Part shown: positions 42,153-50,729 of the stretch, piece after piece | Layout of the letters: every line of letters begins with the position of its first letter | Position numbering within the stretch: position 1 is the first letter of the stretch | Assembly: GCA_000746705.1 (NCBI GenBank) | Contig: JOTC01000001.1 | Span: 5,327 to 69,326, forward strand | Length of the DNA: 64,000 nucleotides | Direction of reading: 5' to 3' | DNA from: Marine Group I thaumarchaeote SCGC AAA799-O18 | GTDB lineage: Archaea > Thermoproteota > Nitrososphaeria > Nitrososphaerales > Nitrosopumilaceae | Made by a program: the position numbers and the translations under genes | The notes under the pieces: generated by a model | The model's database searches: none | What the model saw: the letters and a program-made list of their open reading frames with translations, nothing else | What the model was told of the DNA's origin: nothing

Positions 42153-42659
42153 ATGATCTTCACTACAATTACAAAAGATCTACAAAAGGAATTGAAATCA
42201 AATTTACCGCAAATTATGATTTTATTAAAAAAACAACCTGCAATTGCATACAAAAAGATAGGGGATATTGGAAAAGAAGTTGGGAAAAAATACAACATAG
42301 AATTATTAGTAAATTTTCCTCACAGGGGAAAAATAGAAAAATTTGACATGTATGGAAAACAAGATCTAAGCTTCATTGTGGACATGGAAAAGACAAGGTT
42401 TCCCATTGAACGTGAATTAATCAAAGAGAAAGCGAGGGAAATTTTTGGGGAAGTGGAAACAGAAGATGCTTACATGTATGAAGGTAAAGAAGGCGTCAAA
42501 GTATTTCTTGGTCCTGCAAATGAAAGTGGAAGGAAAGAAGATCGAATTGATATTCTGCCACATTCCTTACACGTATGGTATGAATTCACAGATAAGGTAA
42601 CAGAATTTTGTGATTGGCTTTTAAAAAATGTGTATTTGATGAAAGTAACTCAGCCTTAA
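42153..42659 (+). CDS. Conserved hypothetical protein, 168 aa
   Basis: Alpha/beta protein with a helical start (TKDLQKELKSNLPQIMILLK) and VNFPHRGKIEKFDMYGKQDL in the centre. No catalytic motif that I recognise, no signal or membrane helix. ATG 42153 follows an AT-rich promoter-like region (aattaatatatttag) about 30 bp upstream. Confidence 0.65.
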   Translation: MIFTTITKDLQKELKSNLPQIMILLKKQPAIAYKKIGDIGKEVGKKYNIELLVNFPHRGKIEKFDMYGKQDLSFIVDMEKTRFPIERELIKEKAREIFGEVETEDAYMYEGKEGVKVFLGPANESGRKEDRIDILPHSLHVWYEFTDKVTEFCDWLLKNVYLMKVTQP

Positions 42660-42677
42660 AATCATTAAACTAGAAAA

Positions 42678-43037
42678 TTAATTTCCTTCCAACTTGTTAA
42701 GAATATCCCTAACCTCATATGCGTCAGAATCAATTTTTAGAATTCTTTTACAACAATCTATTACCCTGTCATTTTCTTTAAAATACTGATGTATCCTTAA
42801 TTTAAGGGCAAGTGCGTCAGTGTCAAATTCGTTTATTTCTAAAACTCGATCAACATAATGAAGGGTTTTTTTTGCATCTTCAAGAATGTAAAAAATCCCT
42901 GCCATGATAAAAAGAAAATCAGGATCATACCTATATTCTTCTTCCATGGTATTTCCAAAATCAACAGCTGCCTTGTATTCCCCTTCTTTGATTAGTTTCT
43001 TCAGTTTTCTTTTTGGATAAGATAATAAACCAACCAA
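42678..43037 (-). CDS. TPR-repeat protein, 119 aa
   Basis: Three TPR-like helical hairpins: EGEYKAAVDFGNTMEEEYRY, DPDFLFIMAGIFYILEDAKK, and DTDALALKLRIHQYFKENDR, each followed by a DP or NEFD turn. A basic N-terminus (SYPKRKLKKLI) precedes them. Protein-protein adaptor of unknown partner. Confidence 0.75.
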   Translation of the reverse strand: MVGLLSYPKRKLKKLIKEGEYKAAVDFGNTMEEEYRYDPDFLFIMAGIFYILEDAKKTLHYVDRVLEINEFDTDALALKLRIHQYFKENDRVIDCCKRILKIDSDAYEVRDILNKLEGN

Positions 43038-43087
43038 AATTTTTCACTGCTTATATAACTTAACCAACCAATTTTAATAATTTGATT

Positions 43088-44602
43088 TTAAGAAATTGTT
43101 ATTATTCCGTTTGTTATCAACCATTGAAGCCCTGAAACAAATGCCGAGTCAGGAATCTGCCCGCTTGCCCACCATCCGGCGTTGTTTTTTATCCAGTTAG
43201 GTATGATGTTTGCTCCAGTTCCTGCATCCTGTTCAGTGGGAGGTATTACGATGATATTATTTGTGATCAACCACTGAATGCCGGAAACAAATGCAGAGTC
43301 AGGAATCTGCCCACTTGCCCACCATTCCGCATTATTTTTTATCCAGTCAGGAATTGAAGTTTCAGGCTCCGTCATTACCGTTGGTTTTGGTGCTAATTTA
43401 GATGGCATAAGCTCAATATCAAAAGTGAAATAACCAAAATACGCAGCGTCTGGAACAGAAAATTCTGGTCCTACACCATAGACAATTATAGCAAATGTTT
43501 CTAATCCAGGCTCTCCTTGCATTAACCAAAACCGCTCAGTTTGCCCTGATGTGGTAAAAAATTTGTCACGACCTTCGTCATCAGCTGCAGAAGCTTTTGG
43601 TATAGTTTTACCATCAACGATATCAACCCTTAAAATGTCATAATGAACTTGACCTTCCCATAATTCACTAGCATAAGCTTTCTTGAATTGTATTCTCAAT
43701 TCAAGCTCACATTCAATTCTAGGTTTTTCAGGACCGTAAAACACAGTAACAGACATTGAATTTGTATTTGTATTTTTTACAAGTTTTACCAAATCATATT
43801 CAGTAGTGCATCCAGATGCTGCATGCATCTGCCCAGTATCCACCACATCGATAAACGGATTTACAGAAACGTTTTGTTCATATTCGTATAACGAAAATCT
43901 ATATTCTTGTGGTGGAATTCCTTCCGTAACCTGTTGCCATGTACTGGCCTTTATTGGGAAAGGAAATTCATCAACAACGTAAATGTGACTTGTCTTGCCG
44001 CCACTCTTCCATCCAATAACTACTGTGTCATATTCACCTGCAGGAACTCTCATAGTTTCCTCACCTATGGGTGATACTTGTTCACCACCGATATTTCCAA
44101 TCTTGCCCCAAGATACAATGTTAAATGCTTTTGGTCCTTTACCTGGCTGATCAATATCTCCAGTAACAAAGCTAGAAAGCCACGCTATTGATGATTTATA
44201 TACAGAACTATACCGAATAATATTTTCACTGACAGTACCTCCAAGAGGTTCAGGTACAACTGTGCCCATATCCATCTGCCCTTTTAGTACCTTGTTTCCA
44301 TCTTCAATTACTACTTGTGCACGTAATTTTTCTTCACCACCTTCAAAAACTGCTTTTTCTATCCAGATTGACATCCAAAACTCTGTGCAATCCTTGAATG
44401 AAGCATGACAAGTTTTAAACTTGAAATAATCACCTACCTTTAGATTTTCTCCTAAAAACCAAGTTCCCGGATTATTCACACCACCAAGACCTGCACCGAT
44501 ACCAGAACCAGCTGTTAGGTGATCCGCAAATACTGCAGGAGCAACACTACCACTAACAAGTACGATAGAGAAAAAAATTACAGATAGTTGTTGGAATCTC
44601 AA
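43088..44602 (-). CDS. Secreted surface protein with two PDWIKNNA C-terminal repeats
   Basis: About 504 residues from TTG 44602 (MRFQQLSVIFFSIVLVSGSV, signal peptide to VFA-DHL); a longer frame runs to 44695. The central part is beta-rich, without enzyme motifs (KVGDYFKFKTCHASFKDC near the start). It ends with two copies of a ~45-residue module, PDWIKNNAEWWASGQIPDSA and PNWIKNNAGWWASGQIPDSA, each followed by FVSG-x-QWLITN. This module is widespread on thaumarchaeal surface proteins. Presumably cell-wall associated. Confidence 0.82.
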   Translation of the reverse strand: MRFQQLSVIFFSIVLVSGSVAPAVFADHLTAGSGIGAGLGGVNNPGTWFLGENLKVGDYFKFKTCHASFKDCTEFWMSIWIEKAVFEGGEEKLRAQVVIEDGNKVLKGQMDMGTVVPEPLGGTVSENIIRYSSVYKSSIAWLSSFVTGDIDQPGKGPKAFNIVSWGKIGNIGGEQVSPIGEETMRVPAGEYDTVVIGWKSGGKTSHIYVVDEFPFPIKASTWQQVTEGIPPQEYRFSLYEYEQNVSVNPFIDVVDTGQMHAASGCTTEYDLVKLVKNTNTNSMSVTVFYGPEKPRIECELELRIQFKKAYASELWEGQVHYDILRVDIVDGKTIPKASAADDEGRDKFFTTSGQTERFWLMQGEPGLETFAIIVYGVGPEFSVPDAAYFGYFTFDIELMPSKLAPKPTVMTEPETSIPDWIKNNAEWWASGQIPDSAFVSGIQWLITNNIIVIPPTEQDAGTGANIIPNWIKNNAGWWASGQIPDSAFVSGLQWLITNGIITIS

Positions 44603-44679
44603 ACACTGTGAATATGTTGAAACATCAGTTAAATGTTTCAAATAAGCAAATATAGAGGAATAGTGATGAATTATTAGAC

Positions 44680-44847
44680 ATGTGCGAATGCCCAAAAATC
44701 CATTTTTACGAGGTTGAATTCAAGCTTGACGGAATGATAGTAGTCCCAACCCATAAAAACTGTGGGGATAGACTTAACGAAAAACAAGCAGATAATTTCC
44801 AAAAGGAACTAGTGAAGTCTTGGGGATTTCAGGAAGAAGAAGATTAA
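44680..44847 (+). CDS. Small protein, 55 aa
   Basis: ATG 44680, TAA 44847. The peptide MCECPKIHFYEVEFKLDGMI continues to VVPTHKNCGDRLNEK and an acidic end EEED. Cys2, Cys4, His8, His25 and Cys28 could bind a metal. It is divergent from the surface-protein gene with 77 bp between, and an AT-rich stretch (caaatatagagg) about 30 bp upstream may be its promoter. Confidence 0.55.
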   Translation: MCECPKIHFYEVEFKLDGMIVVPTHKNCGDRLNEKQADNFQKELVKSWGFQEEED

Positions 44848-44902
44848 TAAAAATTATCTACAAAACTAAATCTCATTATAAAATTAAAAAGGAAAAAAGA
44901 GA

Positions 44903-45046
44903 TTATAGTTGAGATACTGCTTCCTTACAAACACTGCATTTACATTTACAGTCATGGCTGCAAATACAATGACCTTGCATTTCACAGTCACATGCGTAAG
45001 TTGAATCTCCAGTGTCAGCTTCGCAACCACATGCTTGATCTGTCAT
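44903..45046 (-). CDS. Metallothionein-like Cys-rich peptide, 47 aa
   Basis: ATG 45046, TAA 44903. Ten of 47 residues are Cys: CGC (6-8), CDC (19-21), CIC (27-29), then CKCKC (33-37) and C40, plus two His. CxC spacing in the second half (HCICSHDCKCKCSVCKEA) is that of metallothioneins. It would bind copper, zinc or other soft metals in the cytoplasm. Family not established by me. Confidence 0.7.
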   Translation of the reverse strand: MTDQACGCEADTGDSTYACDCEMQGHCICSHDCKCKCSVCKEAVSQL

Positions 45047-45139
45047 GAAAAGTAGATCGTGGAGTATGTTTTAAAACTTTATTGAAAAAATTACACCGTT
45101 ATAATGAATTCTGTTCATTTTTGATAATTAATACAAAGA

Positions 45140-46015
45140 TTATTCGTGAATTAAAGAAAGTAAAGAATTTGTTGCCTGTTTCAGTTTATTAGCCTGTGAT
45201 TCAATCCTGGCGGGATCACTTTCCAGATCAAACGCAGTTTTTAGTATATGAATCAACTCTGGCTTTCTGTGTAGGTTTTTTATTTTTATGAAATTATTTC
45301 GATTTATGTATCCTAAGTAAAAATAACAATCAGTAAACAGTGAACGATTTTTCAGGTAATGGTATTTTTGACTAATAATTCTTGAATGTGAGTTGTTTTC
45401 GATCATATCTGAAAATCCCATGGTTGACTTTGACATTCTTGAAAGGAGAGAGGGGGTTGCACGCTCAATTCCAATTGATTCTGTTAGAACTGAGATAAAC
45501 TCATTAATTTTATTCTTGTCGAATTCACGTAAAAATTTTAACATATGTGTAGGGCTTGGACGTAGAAAATTTTTTGCAGATATTGCATCAGCTAAAAAAT
45601 ATGCTGCACATTTTAGCCAAGAAGAAGCATATGCATCAATATCAAGTCCATTTTTTGCTTTCGTAATACAAACTCCTGCTTCAATCAGACAATTTTTTAC
45701 ATATGAGTTGAATAATTGCTCCTGCTTTTCTTTGATTTTAGATAATAGTATACGAAGTTCCCATTGATCATCTAACAGTATAGTCATATTATGATATTGT
45801 AATAAAATCTCAGGAGAAGTTTCTGTCAATGTTCCGTGATAAATTTGATAAAATGTTCCATCATATTCAAGAATAGATTCACTCTGGTTTTTGCCATCAA
45901 ATATCGTTAAATCAAATTCACAGCAATCATACCATAGATCGTTGTTCCTGCAACCACCTATACCAACTGGATAGTCTTTTATGGAAAGCCTCTCTAGTAG
46001 TTTTTTAACATCCAT
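45140..46015 (-). CDS. Conserved hypothetical protein, 291 aa
   Basis: The N-terminal part (VGIGGCRNNDLWYDCCEFDLTIFDG) faintly recalls nucleotidyltransferases, with acidic residues in FDLTIFD; the rest is helical (KEKQEQLFNSYVKNCLIEAG, ASSWLKCAAYFLADAISAKN). No firm family. ATG 46015 follows an AT-rich region. Single-gene unit next to tRNA-Glu. Confidence 0.65.
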   Translation of the reverse strand: MDVKKLLERLSIKDYPVGIGGCRNNDLWYDCCEFDLTIFDGKNQSESILEYDGTFYQIYHGTLTETSPEILLQYHNMTILLDDQWELRILLSKIKEKQEQLFNSYVKNCLIEAGVCITKAKNGLDIDAYASSWLKCAAYFLADAISAKNFLRPSPTHMLKFLREFDKNKINEFISVLTESIGIERATPSLLSRMSKSTMGFSDMIENNSHSRIISQKYHYLKNRSLFTDCYFYLGYINRNNFIKIKNLHRKPELIHILKTAFDLESDPARIESQANKLKQATNSLLSLIHE

Positions 46016-46158
46016 ACAGAAATTATATAAATAAATTTTCTATAAACTTTCAAAGTTACAACTTTTAACCATTAATGTAATATCGAGCAAGTTTTATTGA
46101 GTGATGGAAAAATAAACTATCAATTGCTTTAAATTGTGATAATTTCTGATTTTTACAA

Positions 46159-46234
46159 GCTCCTGTGGTGTAGTCCGGTCAAGCATACTGCCCTCTCAAG
46201 GCAGTGATCTCGGGTTCAAATCCCGACGGGAGCA
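46159..46234 (+). tRNA. tRNA-Glu (CUC)
   Basis: Acceptor gctcctg/cgggagc, D stem gtgt/gcat, anticodon stem ctgcc/ggcag with loop ctctcaa (CTC, Glu), T arm tcggg-ttcaaat-cccga, discriminator A. No intron. The next gene, 47 bp downstream, is a lone degenerate PLD-like domain. Confidence 0.94.
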
Positions 46235-46281
46235 GTTCAATTTTTAATTGATTGCTTAAATAACTCAAAATTATTTTTACA

Positions 46282-46995
46282 ATGTTGGCATTACGTGATT
46301 TGTCATTAAAACAGGAGTATAGGTCAGATAAGGATAATGTTGTCTCAGAATTTTTTATTCCTTGCTTAACCAATAGTATTCAATACGATAGGACGATAGA
46401 ATATATTTCGGTAAAAAGCCTTTCAACACTTACTTTTGGATTAGAAAACATCAAGGATCACCATGCGAAGATTAGGCTAATTTCAGGTCATAGGTTTACT
46501 ACTAGTGACTTGAATTCAATAACAAAACTGTTTGACCATAGTAAACGTAGATTTAATGGTAATATTATTCGAGATAACAAAATTGGTAAGATTATACTTG
46601 ACAAAAAAGTTAAAAATCTAATTAAAGATGATAAAATCCTACAGTTAGAGGAAATAATAAAAGATTTCAAGCTTGAAATAAAAGTCGCCATTCCAAATTC
46701 AGAATATGTAGATGGAGTTTTTGAGGAACGTCTTGGGATATTTAGAGATTCGAATGATGATGTTGTTGCTTTTTCAGGTACATCAAACGCTACATTTGAT
46801 GCTGAAAATCGAAACTTTGAGTCTGTTGATGTTTTTACCTCATGGGATGATAAATCACGTGTGGATCAGAAGATAAAAAATTTTGAGGACTTGTGGACTA
46901 ACAATACAAATTATGTAGAAGTCTATGACTTATCATACGCAGAAAGAAGTAATCTCTTAAAATACTCGAATGATTGGGTAATGGACAGATGTTAG
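46282..46995 (+). CDS. Lone PLD-like domain, probable remnant of a helicase/nuclease
   Basis: A 237-residue protein whose IEYISVKSLSTLTFGLENI, KIRLISGHRFTTSDL and AFSGTSNATFDAENRNFESVDVF resemble the N-terminal phospholipase-D-like domain of defence-type DEAD/SNF2 helicases. In the place of the catalytic HxK there is EERLGIF, with the His and Lys replaced by Glu and Arg. Nothing after residue 237, and no helicase in the window. Likely a catalytically dead stand-alone relic or adaptor, next to tRNA-Glu. Family call is from memory of the motif. Confidence 0.65.
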   Translation: MLALRDLSLKQEYRSDKDNVVSEFFIPCLTNSIQYDRTIEYISVKSLSTLTFGLENIKDHHAKIRLISGHRFTTSDLNSITKLFDHSKRRFNGNIIRDNKIGKIILDKKVKNLIKDDKILQLEEIIKDFKLEIKVAIPNSEYVDGVFEERLGIFRDSNDDVVAFSGTSNATFDAENRNFESVDVFTSWDDKSRVDQKIKNFEDLWTNNTNYVEVYDLSYAERSNLLKYSNDWVMDRC

Positions 46996-46996
46996 G

Positions 46997-47590
46997 CTAG
47001 AAATCAAAATACTTCATCTCCATTTTTGGGACGTTTTGATTAAAGTTAATCCTTGAGATTTTGTAATAGATTATTTCACCACGTCTTTCTATTACCGCAA
47101 TGATTGGTTCCTTTCCCATCTTAGTTATTTCTTCAATCTTTTTTTGTAATTTCCCTACCTTTTCCTGTTTGCCTTCATTAAGACTAAATACCAAAAACTT
47201 GGCTCCTTTTTCTCCAAAATCTCCTTTGCCATAAACTCTAAAGTCTGAACCAAAACCAAATCCATCCTTAACCGTATATCCCCTAGTCCTAAGATCTCTA
47301 TAAACTAGAAATTTTGTTAAAATATTCTCATCTTGCTTTTTGAAAATTTGTAAAAGTGAATCAAAATCTATGTTCTTTTTTGCTTTGTAAATAATTAGCT
47401 TATTTGTGTATAAAAGATAAAGTGCTTCAAATGGTTTTAAGAGTAATTCATTTTTCTCCATTTCACCATAACCCCTGTGTTCAAGCTCCCGTTGGATATC
47501 AGGATCTAAGATAACAGTCCGGTTTTTTAGCAAAACTCCTTGCATCAAGTCTGTTTCAATTGACATAGAAAATTTCCTATTGCTCTCCAT
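46997..47590 (-). CDS. endA: tRNA-splicing endonuclease, probable structural subunit
   Basis: A 197-residue EndA-family protein. FLVYRDLRTRGYTVKDGFGF and GSDFRVYGKGDFGE show the conserved catalytic-domain fold and tyrosine. However, no histidine occurs after residue 38, so the usual catalytic His of the RNase-A-like triad is missing. This suggests a structural partner in a heteromeric enzyme whose active subunit is elsewhere. A lysine-rich helix follows. Separated by 1 bp from the convergent PLD gene. Confidence 0.85.
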   Translation of the reverse strand: MESNRKFSMSIETDLMQGVLLKNRTVILDPDIQRELEHRGYGEMEKNELLLKPFEALYLLYTNKLIIYKAKKNIDFDSLLQIFKKQDENILTKFLVYRDLRTRGYTVKDGFGFGSDFRVYGKGDFGEKGAKFLVFSLNEGKQEKVGKLQKKIEEITKMGKEPIIAVIERRGEIIYYKISRINFNQNVPKMEMKYFDF

Positions 47591-47642
47591 ATAAGGTATT
47601 TAGATAACCGTTAAAATATGGGCGAAATGGCATATGTAAATC

Positions 47643-48137
47643 ATGCATGGTGAATGTTATAGAAGAGCAAATGGACAACCGTATACCAGAAAGGAGTACA
47701 TAAAGGGTAAACCTCAAATTAAAATTGCCAAATTTGAGAGTGGTCAAAAAGGTAATTATGATTTTATTGTTCAACTTTTGATCAATGAAAAAATTCAGAT
47801 AACACATATGGCTCTAGAGTCAACTAGATTAACTGCAAACAAAACACTAGAGAAAACAACAGGCGAAACAGGTTATTTTTCAAAACTGCGACTATTTCCA
47901 CATATCTTACTTAGGGAAAATAAGATGATTGCTGCTGCTGGTGCGGATCGTTTACAAGAAGGTATGAGAAGAGCATTTGGAAAAGCAGTAAGCCTAGCAG
48001 CACGCGTAGAGCATGGTCAATGTATAATGGAGATGCATGTAAAAAAAGAACATGTAGAAGTAGCTAAAAAGGCGCTGAAAGGAGCATGTGTAAAATTACC
48101 TGGAACGCCATCAATTAAGGTTGTTCCACTAAATTAG
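47643..48137 (+). CDS. rpl10e: Ribosomal protein L10e (uL16)
   Basis: A 164-residue protein with MHGECYRRANGQPYTRKEYI, RLFPHILLRENKMIAAAGAD, RLQEGMRRAFGKAVSLAARV and KKALKGACVKLPG. It lines the tRNA path near the peptidyl-transferase centre. ATG 47643, divergent from endA. Normal length. Confidence 0.95.
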   Translation: MHGECYRRANGQPYTRKEYIKGKPQIKIAKFESGQKGNYDFIVQLLINEKIQITHMALESTRLTANKTLEKTTGETGYFSKLRLFPHILLRENKMIAAAGADRLQEGMRRAFGKAVSLAARVEHGQCIMEMHVKKEHVEVAKKALKGACVKLPGTPSIKVVPLN

Positions 48138-48180
48138 GAAAAAGAAATATCTAAAAATTTACTTTGAAGTGTGACTAAAG

Positions 48181-48504
48181 CTACGGATCAAGCGGATCAT
48201 CCAAACTACCCAAGTCCTCCCACAATGTGTGTTGTTTATTTATAAATTCTATAAAATCGGTAAATTCATCTGATGTCGGTTGTCTTTTTAAAACTCTTCT
48301 AGTTTGATAATAAAATGAATTGTAAAGCCTTCCAATCACTATACCATAACCAAATGCGGTTGTAGGTGAGACTGTGTATGAGTCATCATCTGGGTCTTCT
48401 GGCTCATAAAAAGGTAATAATTTAATTAATAATTTAATTTGATTTTTTTTCCCCATGGTTTCATGTATTTTTTCTTGCATGATTTTTTCAATTTTTTCAT
48501 CCAT
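48181..48504 (-). CDS. Hypothetical protein, 107 aa
   Basis: Helical, acidic protein (KIEKIMQEKIHETMGKKN, EPEDPDDDSYTVSPTTAFG, FTDFIEFINKQHTLWEDLG). No recognised domain. Located between rpl10e and tRNA-Gly. Confidence 0.65.
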   Translation of the reverse strand: MDEKIEKIMQEKIHETMGKKNQIKLLIKLLPFYEPEDPDDDSYTVSPTTAFGYGIVIGRLYNSFYYQTRRVLKRQPTSDEFTDFIEFINKQHTLWEDLGSLDDPLDP

Positions 48505-48585
48505 GATTTTCTTGTGTTGGTTATAGTTAAAAAGAATATGAAAAAATCATTACGCTTTAATAGACTTGGGCAAAATTATCGGTAA

Positions 48586-48659
48586 GCAGTCGTAGTATAG
48601 TTTGGTTATTATTCTAGCTTGCCAAGTTAGTGACCCGGGTTCAAATCCCGGCGACTGCA
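48586..48659 (+). tRNA. tRNA-Gly (GCC)
   Basis: Acceptor gcagtcg/cgactgc, anticodon stem ctagc/gttag with loop ttgccaa (anticodon GCC), T arm ccggg-ttcaaat-cccgg, discriminator A. No intron, no encoded CCA. Confidence 0.94.
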
Positions 48660-48667
48660 TGAAATTT

Positions 48668-49102
48668 TTAATCGCGTTTTTTTTGTATGCCATTTTTTAT
48701 CATCTCTAGAGCCTGGAATGCTTTCTCTGGTTTAGGTAACTGAACCATGAAAATTTTGTCCTGGTTGACTTCGGAATACTGCGGTGGAGATAAGGCAAAC
48801 ATTGTGGTATTTGCTAATGACTCGAAAAATTCAACTGAATCATTTGCATAAATTAAGAATTCTTCATGTATGTCTCCAGAGGAAAAATTCAATATAATTT
48901 CGACAAAAACATGGCCCAGACCATCTTGTAATATGTTAAGATCAGTATTAACAGAAACTGGTTTTCCACTAATTTTTGACATGATTTCATCAAACCGTCT
49001 ATCGGTTAGTATGATTCTAGGCACATTTTTTCCATTAAAATCAATAACACCAATATCCTTATGAACGCGTTCAAGCAGCTGTTTGATTTCCTTATTAGCC
49101 AT
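48668..49102 (-). CDS. Hypothetical protein, 144 aa
   Basis: Alpha/beta protein (ANKEIKQLLERVHKDIGVID, LGHVFVEIILNFSSGDIHEE). Not recognised. ATG 49102 lies 3 bp downstream of the antiporter stop, so it is in the same operon and may be a regulator of the transporter. Confidence 0.65.
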   Translation of the reverse strand: MANKEIKQLLERVHKDIGVIDFNGKNVPRIILTDRRFDEIMSKISGKPVSVNTDLNILQDGLGHVFVEIILNFSSGDIHEEFLIYANDSVEFFESLANTTMFALSPPQYSEVNQDKIFMVQLPKPEKAFQALEMIKNGIQKKRD

Positions 49103-49105
49103 CTT

Positions 49106-50428
49106 CTAAGATTTTGAAAGTTTTGGGATTATTTTATCGCCTATCTTAACAAGGAAAGGTGACATAAATGCAGTAATTATGGATATCAACCCTATTAATG
49201 GGAAAAGGAATGCACTGACTACGCCAACATCTACTCCAACTTTCACAATAACAATTGAGAACTCTCCACGTGGCGCAGATAGAGCGAATGCAACACGCAG
49301 TGATTTTTCTTTGGATTGTCTGAATATGACATTCCCAAGAAGATTTCCTCCTAACTTCATCGCAGTAGTTACTGCAATCAATACAATTGCAATGAAAATG
49401 TAACTTTCTAATTGTGTGATATCCATCAAGGCACCAACTGAAACAAAGAAAATCGCAACAAACATGTCCTTGATGGGACTAGATAAAATTTTTGAAACCT
49501 CAGAAGATTTGGATTCCGCAACTAAAACACCTGCCAAAAATGCGCCTATAGCTACAGAAAGTCCCACCACATTTGCCAAAAGCGCGTAACCAAAACAAAC
49601 ACCAAGAACACTAAGTAGTAAAATTTCCCTATTTTCAGCACTAGCAACCCTATCAATTAATGGGGGAATTACTTTTCTTCCAATTGTAAATGTTCCAACA
49701 ATGAGACCAGTTGCTACAAGTGCAACTAAAACTACAGCTTCAATCGAAACAGTTCCAACTAAGGCAATTGATTCAAGAGATGCAATTAGTATAACTGCAA
49801 TAACGTCTTCAACTATTAAAACGCCCAAAACAAGTATGGATGATTCCTTTTTAATTTTCCCAGCATCTTCAAGGATTTTGATAATTATTGCTGTACTACT
49901 GATTGAAAGTGCAGCTGCAATGAATAATGAATCCATAAAGTTCAGGCCCAATGCGCTTGCTACCAGAAAAACCACACCCAACGTAGCAAAGAGCCCCAAT
50001 GTACCAGCACCCACTGCTACTTTTCCAATTGAACGAATTTTTGCAAATGGAAACTCAATCCCAATAACAAAAAGTAGTAGAATTACACCGATATCAGCAA
50101 AAAGGTTTAATGCTGAAATATCAGACAAAATTCCAATCCCAGTAACTGCACTTGTGCCCCCATTTTCACCCAAAAATGATGTCCATAAAGGAGAAAGAGG
50201 ACCTATTAACATTCCAGCAAACAAATATCCTATAATCAATGGTTGACGAATTTTAAAAAATGCAAGTGTTACTATTGCTGCTAAGATCATTATAATCGCT
50301 AGATCAGTTACAAAAGATTCATGGGGTAGCTGTAAAGGATTAATTCTATCAACAAAATTAGATATATTTTCACTCATAGTAGACTGAACTGTATCTTGAG
50401 ATTGAATTTGTAAAAAAAAATCTTTCAC
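49106..50428 (-). CDS. Kef-type cation/proton antiporter (CPA2 family)
   Basis: A 440-residue protein with about twelve hydrophobic helices. IRQPLIIGYLFAGMLIGPLS is the CPA2 start, GVILLLFVIGIEF and GLSVAIGAFLAGVLVAESKS with VSVGALMDI are core motifs. It lacks the cytosolic TrkA-N domain of full KefC. GTG 50428 is the longest start; ATG 50377 (MSENISNF) removes 17 polar residues. It exchanges K+ or Na+ for H+ across the membrane. Confidence 0.9.
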   Translation of the reverse strand: MKDFFLQIQSQDTVQSTMSENISNFVDRINPLQLPHESFVTDLAIIMILAAIVTLAFFKIRQPLIIGYLFAGMLIGPLSPLWTSFLGENGGTSAVTGIGILSDISALNLFADIGVILLLFVIGIEFPFAKIRSIGKVAVGAGTLGLFATLGVVFLVASALGLNFMDSLFIAAALSISSTAIIIKILEDAGKIKKESSILVLGVLIVEDVIAVILIASLESIALVGTVSIEAVVLVALVATGLIVGTFTIGRKVIPPLIDRVASAENREILLLSVLGVCFGYALLANVVGLSVAIGAFLAGVLVAESKSSEVSKILSSPIKDMFVAIFFVSVGALMDITQLESYIFIAIVLIAVTTAMKLGGNLLGNVIFRQSKEKSLRVAFALSAPRGEFSIVIVKVGVDVGVVSAFLFPLIGLISIITAFMSPFLVKIGDKIIPKLSKS

Positions 50429-50537
50429 CTATTAATTTAATATTTGGTTCTTAAAAGTGATCTATGCTCTATTGCCTAAATAATTTGATTTTTTACACAT
50501 CTATATGGTAATCTTATAATGACCATATTATTAATAG

Positions 50538-50554
50538 TACGGTACCATACCGTA
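50538..50554. promoter_or_regulatory. Inverted repeat TACGGTA-CCA-TACCGTA before the zinc-finger gene
   Basis: Perfect 7-bp arms with a 3-bp spacer, ending 5 bp before the ATG at 50559. A TATA-like tattaata (50527-50534) sits just upstream, so the palindrome covers the transcription-start region. GC-richer than its surroundings, which argues against chance. Confidence 0.6.
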
Positions 50555-50558
50555 ATAT

Positions 50559-50666
50559 ATGATTCAATGTGAATACTGTTCGAGAAATTTTGTAGAAAGC
50601 ATGAACGGTCTAGCTGAAAAAACATTTCATGAGTTACTACATGCACCAAAAATTGTCAATCAGTAA
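50559..50666 (+). CDS. Mini C2H2 zinc-finger protein, 35 aa
   Basis: ATG 50559 to TAA 50666. CEYC (4-7) and H-x-x-x-H (FHELLH, 24-28) enclose a helix (SMNGLAEKT), a compact C2H2 finger without a long loop. It lies 5 bp after a perfect palindrome. Small C2H2 proteins of archaea bind DNA; here it may bind its own promoter. Confidence 0.6.
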   Translation: MIQCEYCSRNFVESMNGLAEKTFHELLHAPKIVNQ

Positions 50667-50729
50667 AGCCTAACTCTTTTATTTTATTTTATCGAGCTTT
50701 TTAACAATATCAAATCACATTTAGATATA

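Noticed and set aside
45140..46015. Nucleotidyltransferase call for the 291-aa protein
   Set aside because: Only a loose GG...D-x-x-x-x-D pattern; the spacing and the rest of the fold are not convincing.
49701..50246. 181-codon frame opposite the antiporter gene
   Set aside because: Antisense shadow: Thr/Ile/Ser-rich sequence produced by the complement of a membrane protein.
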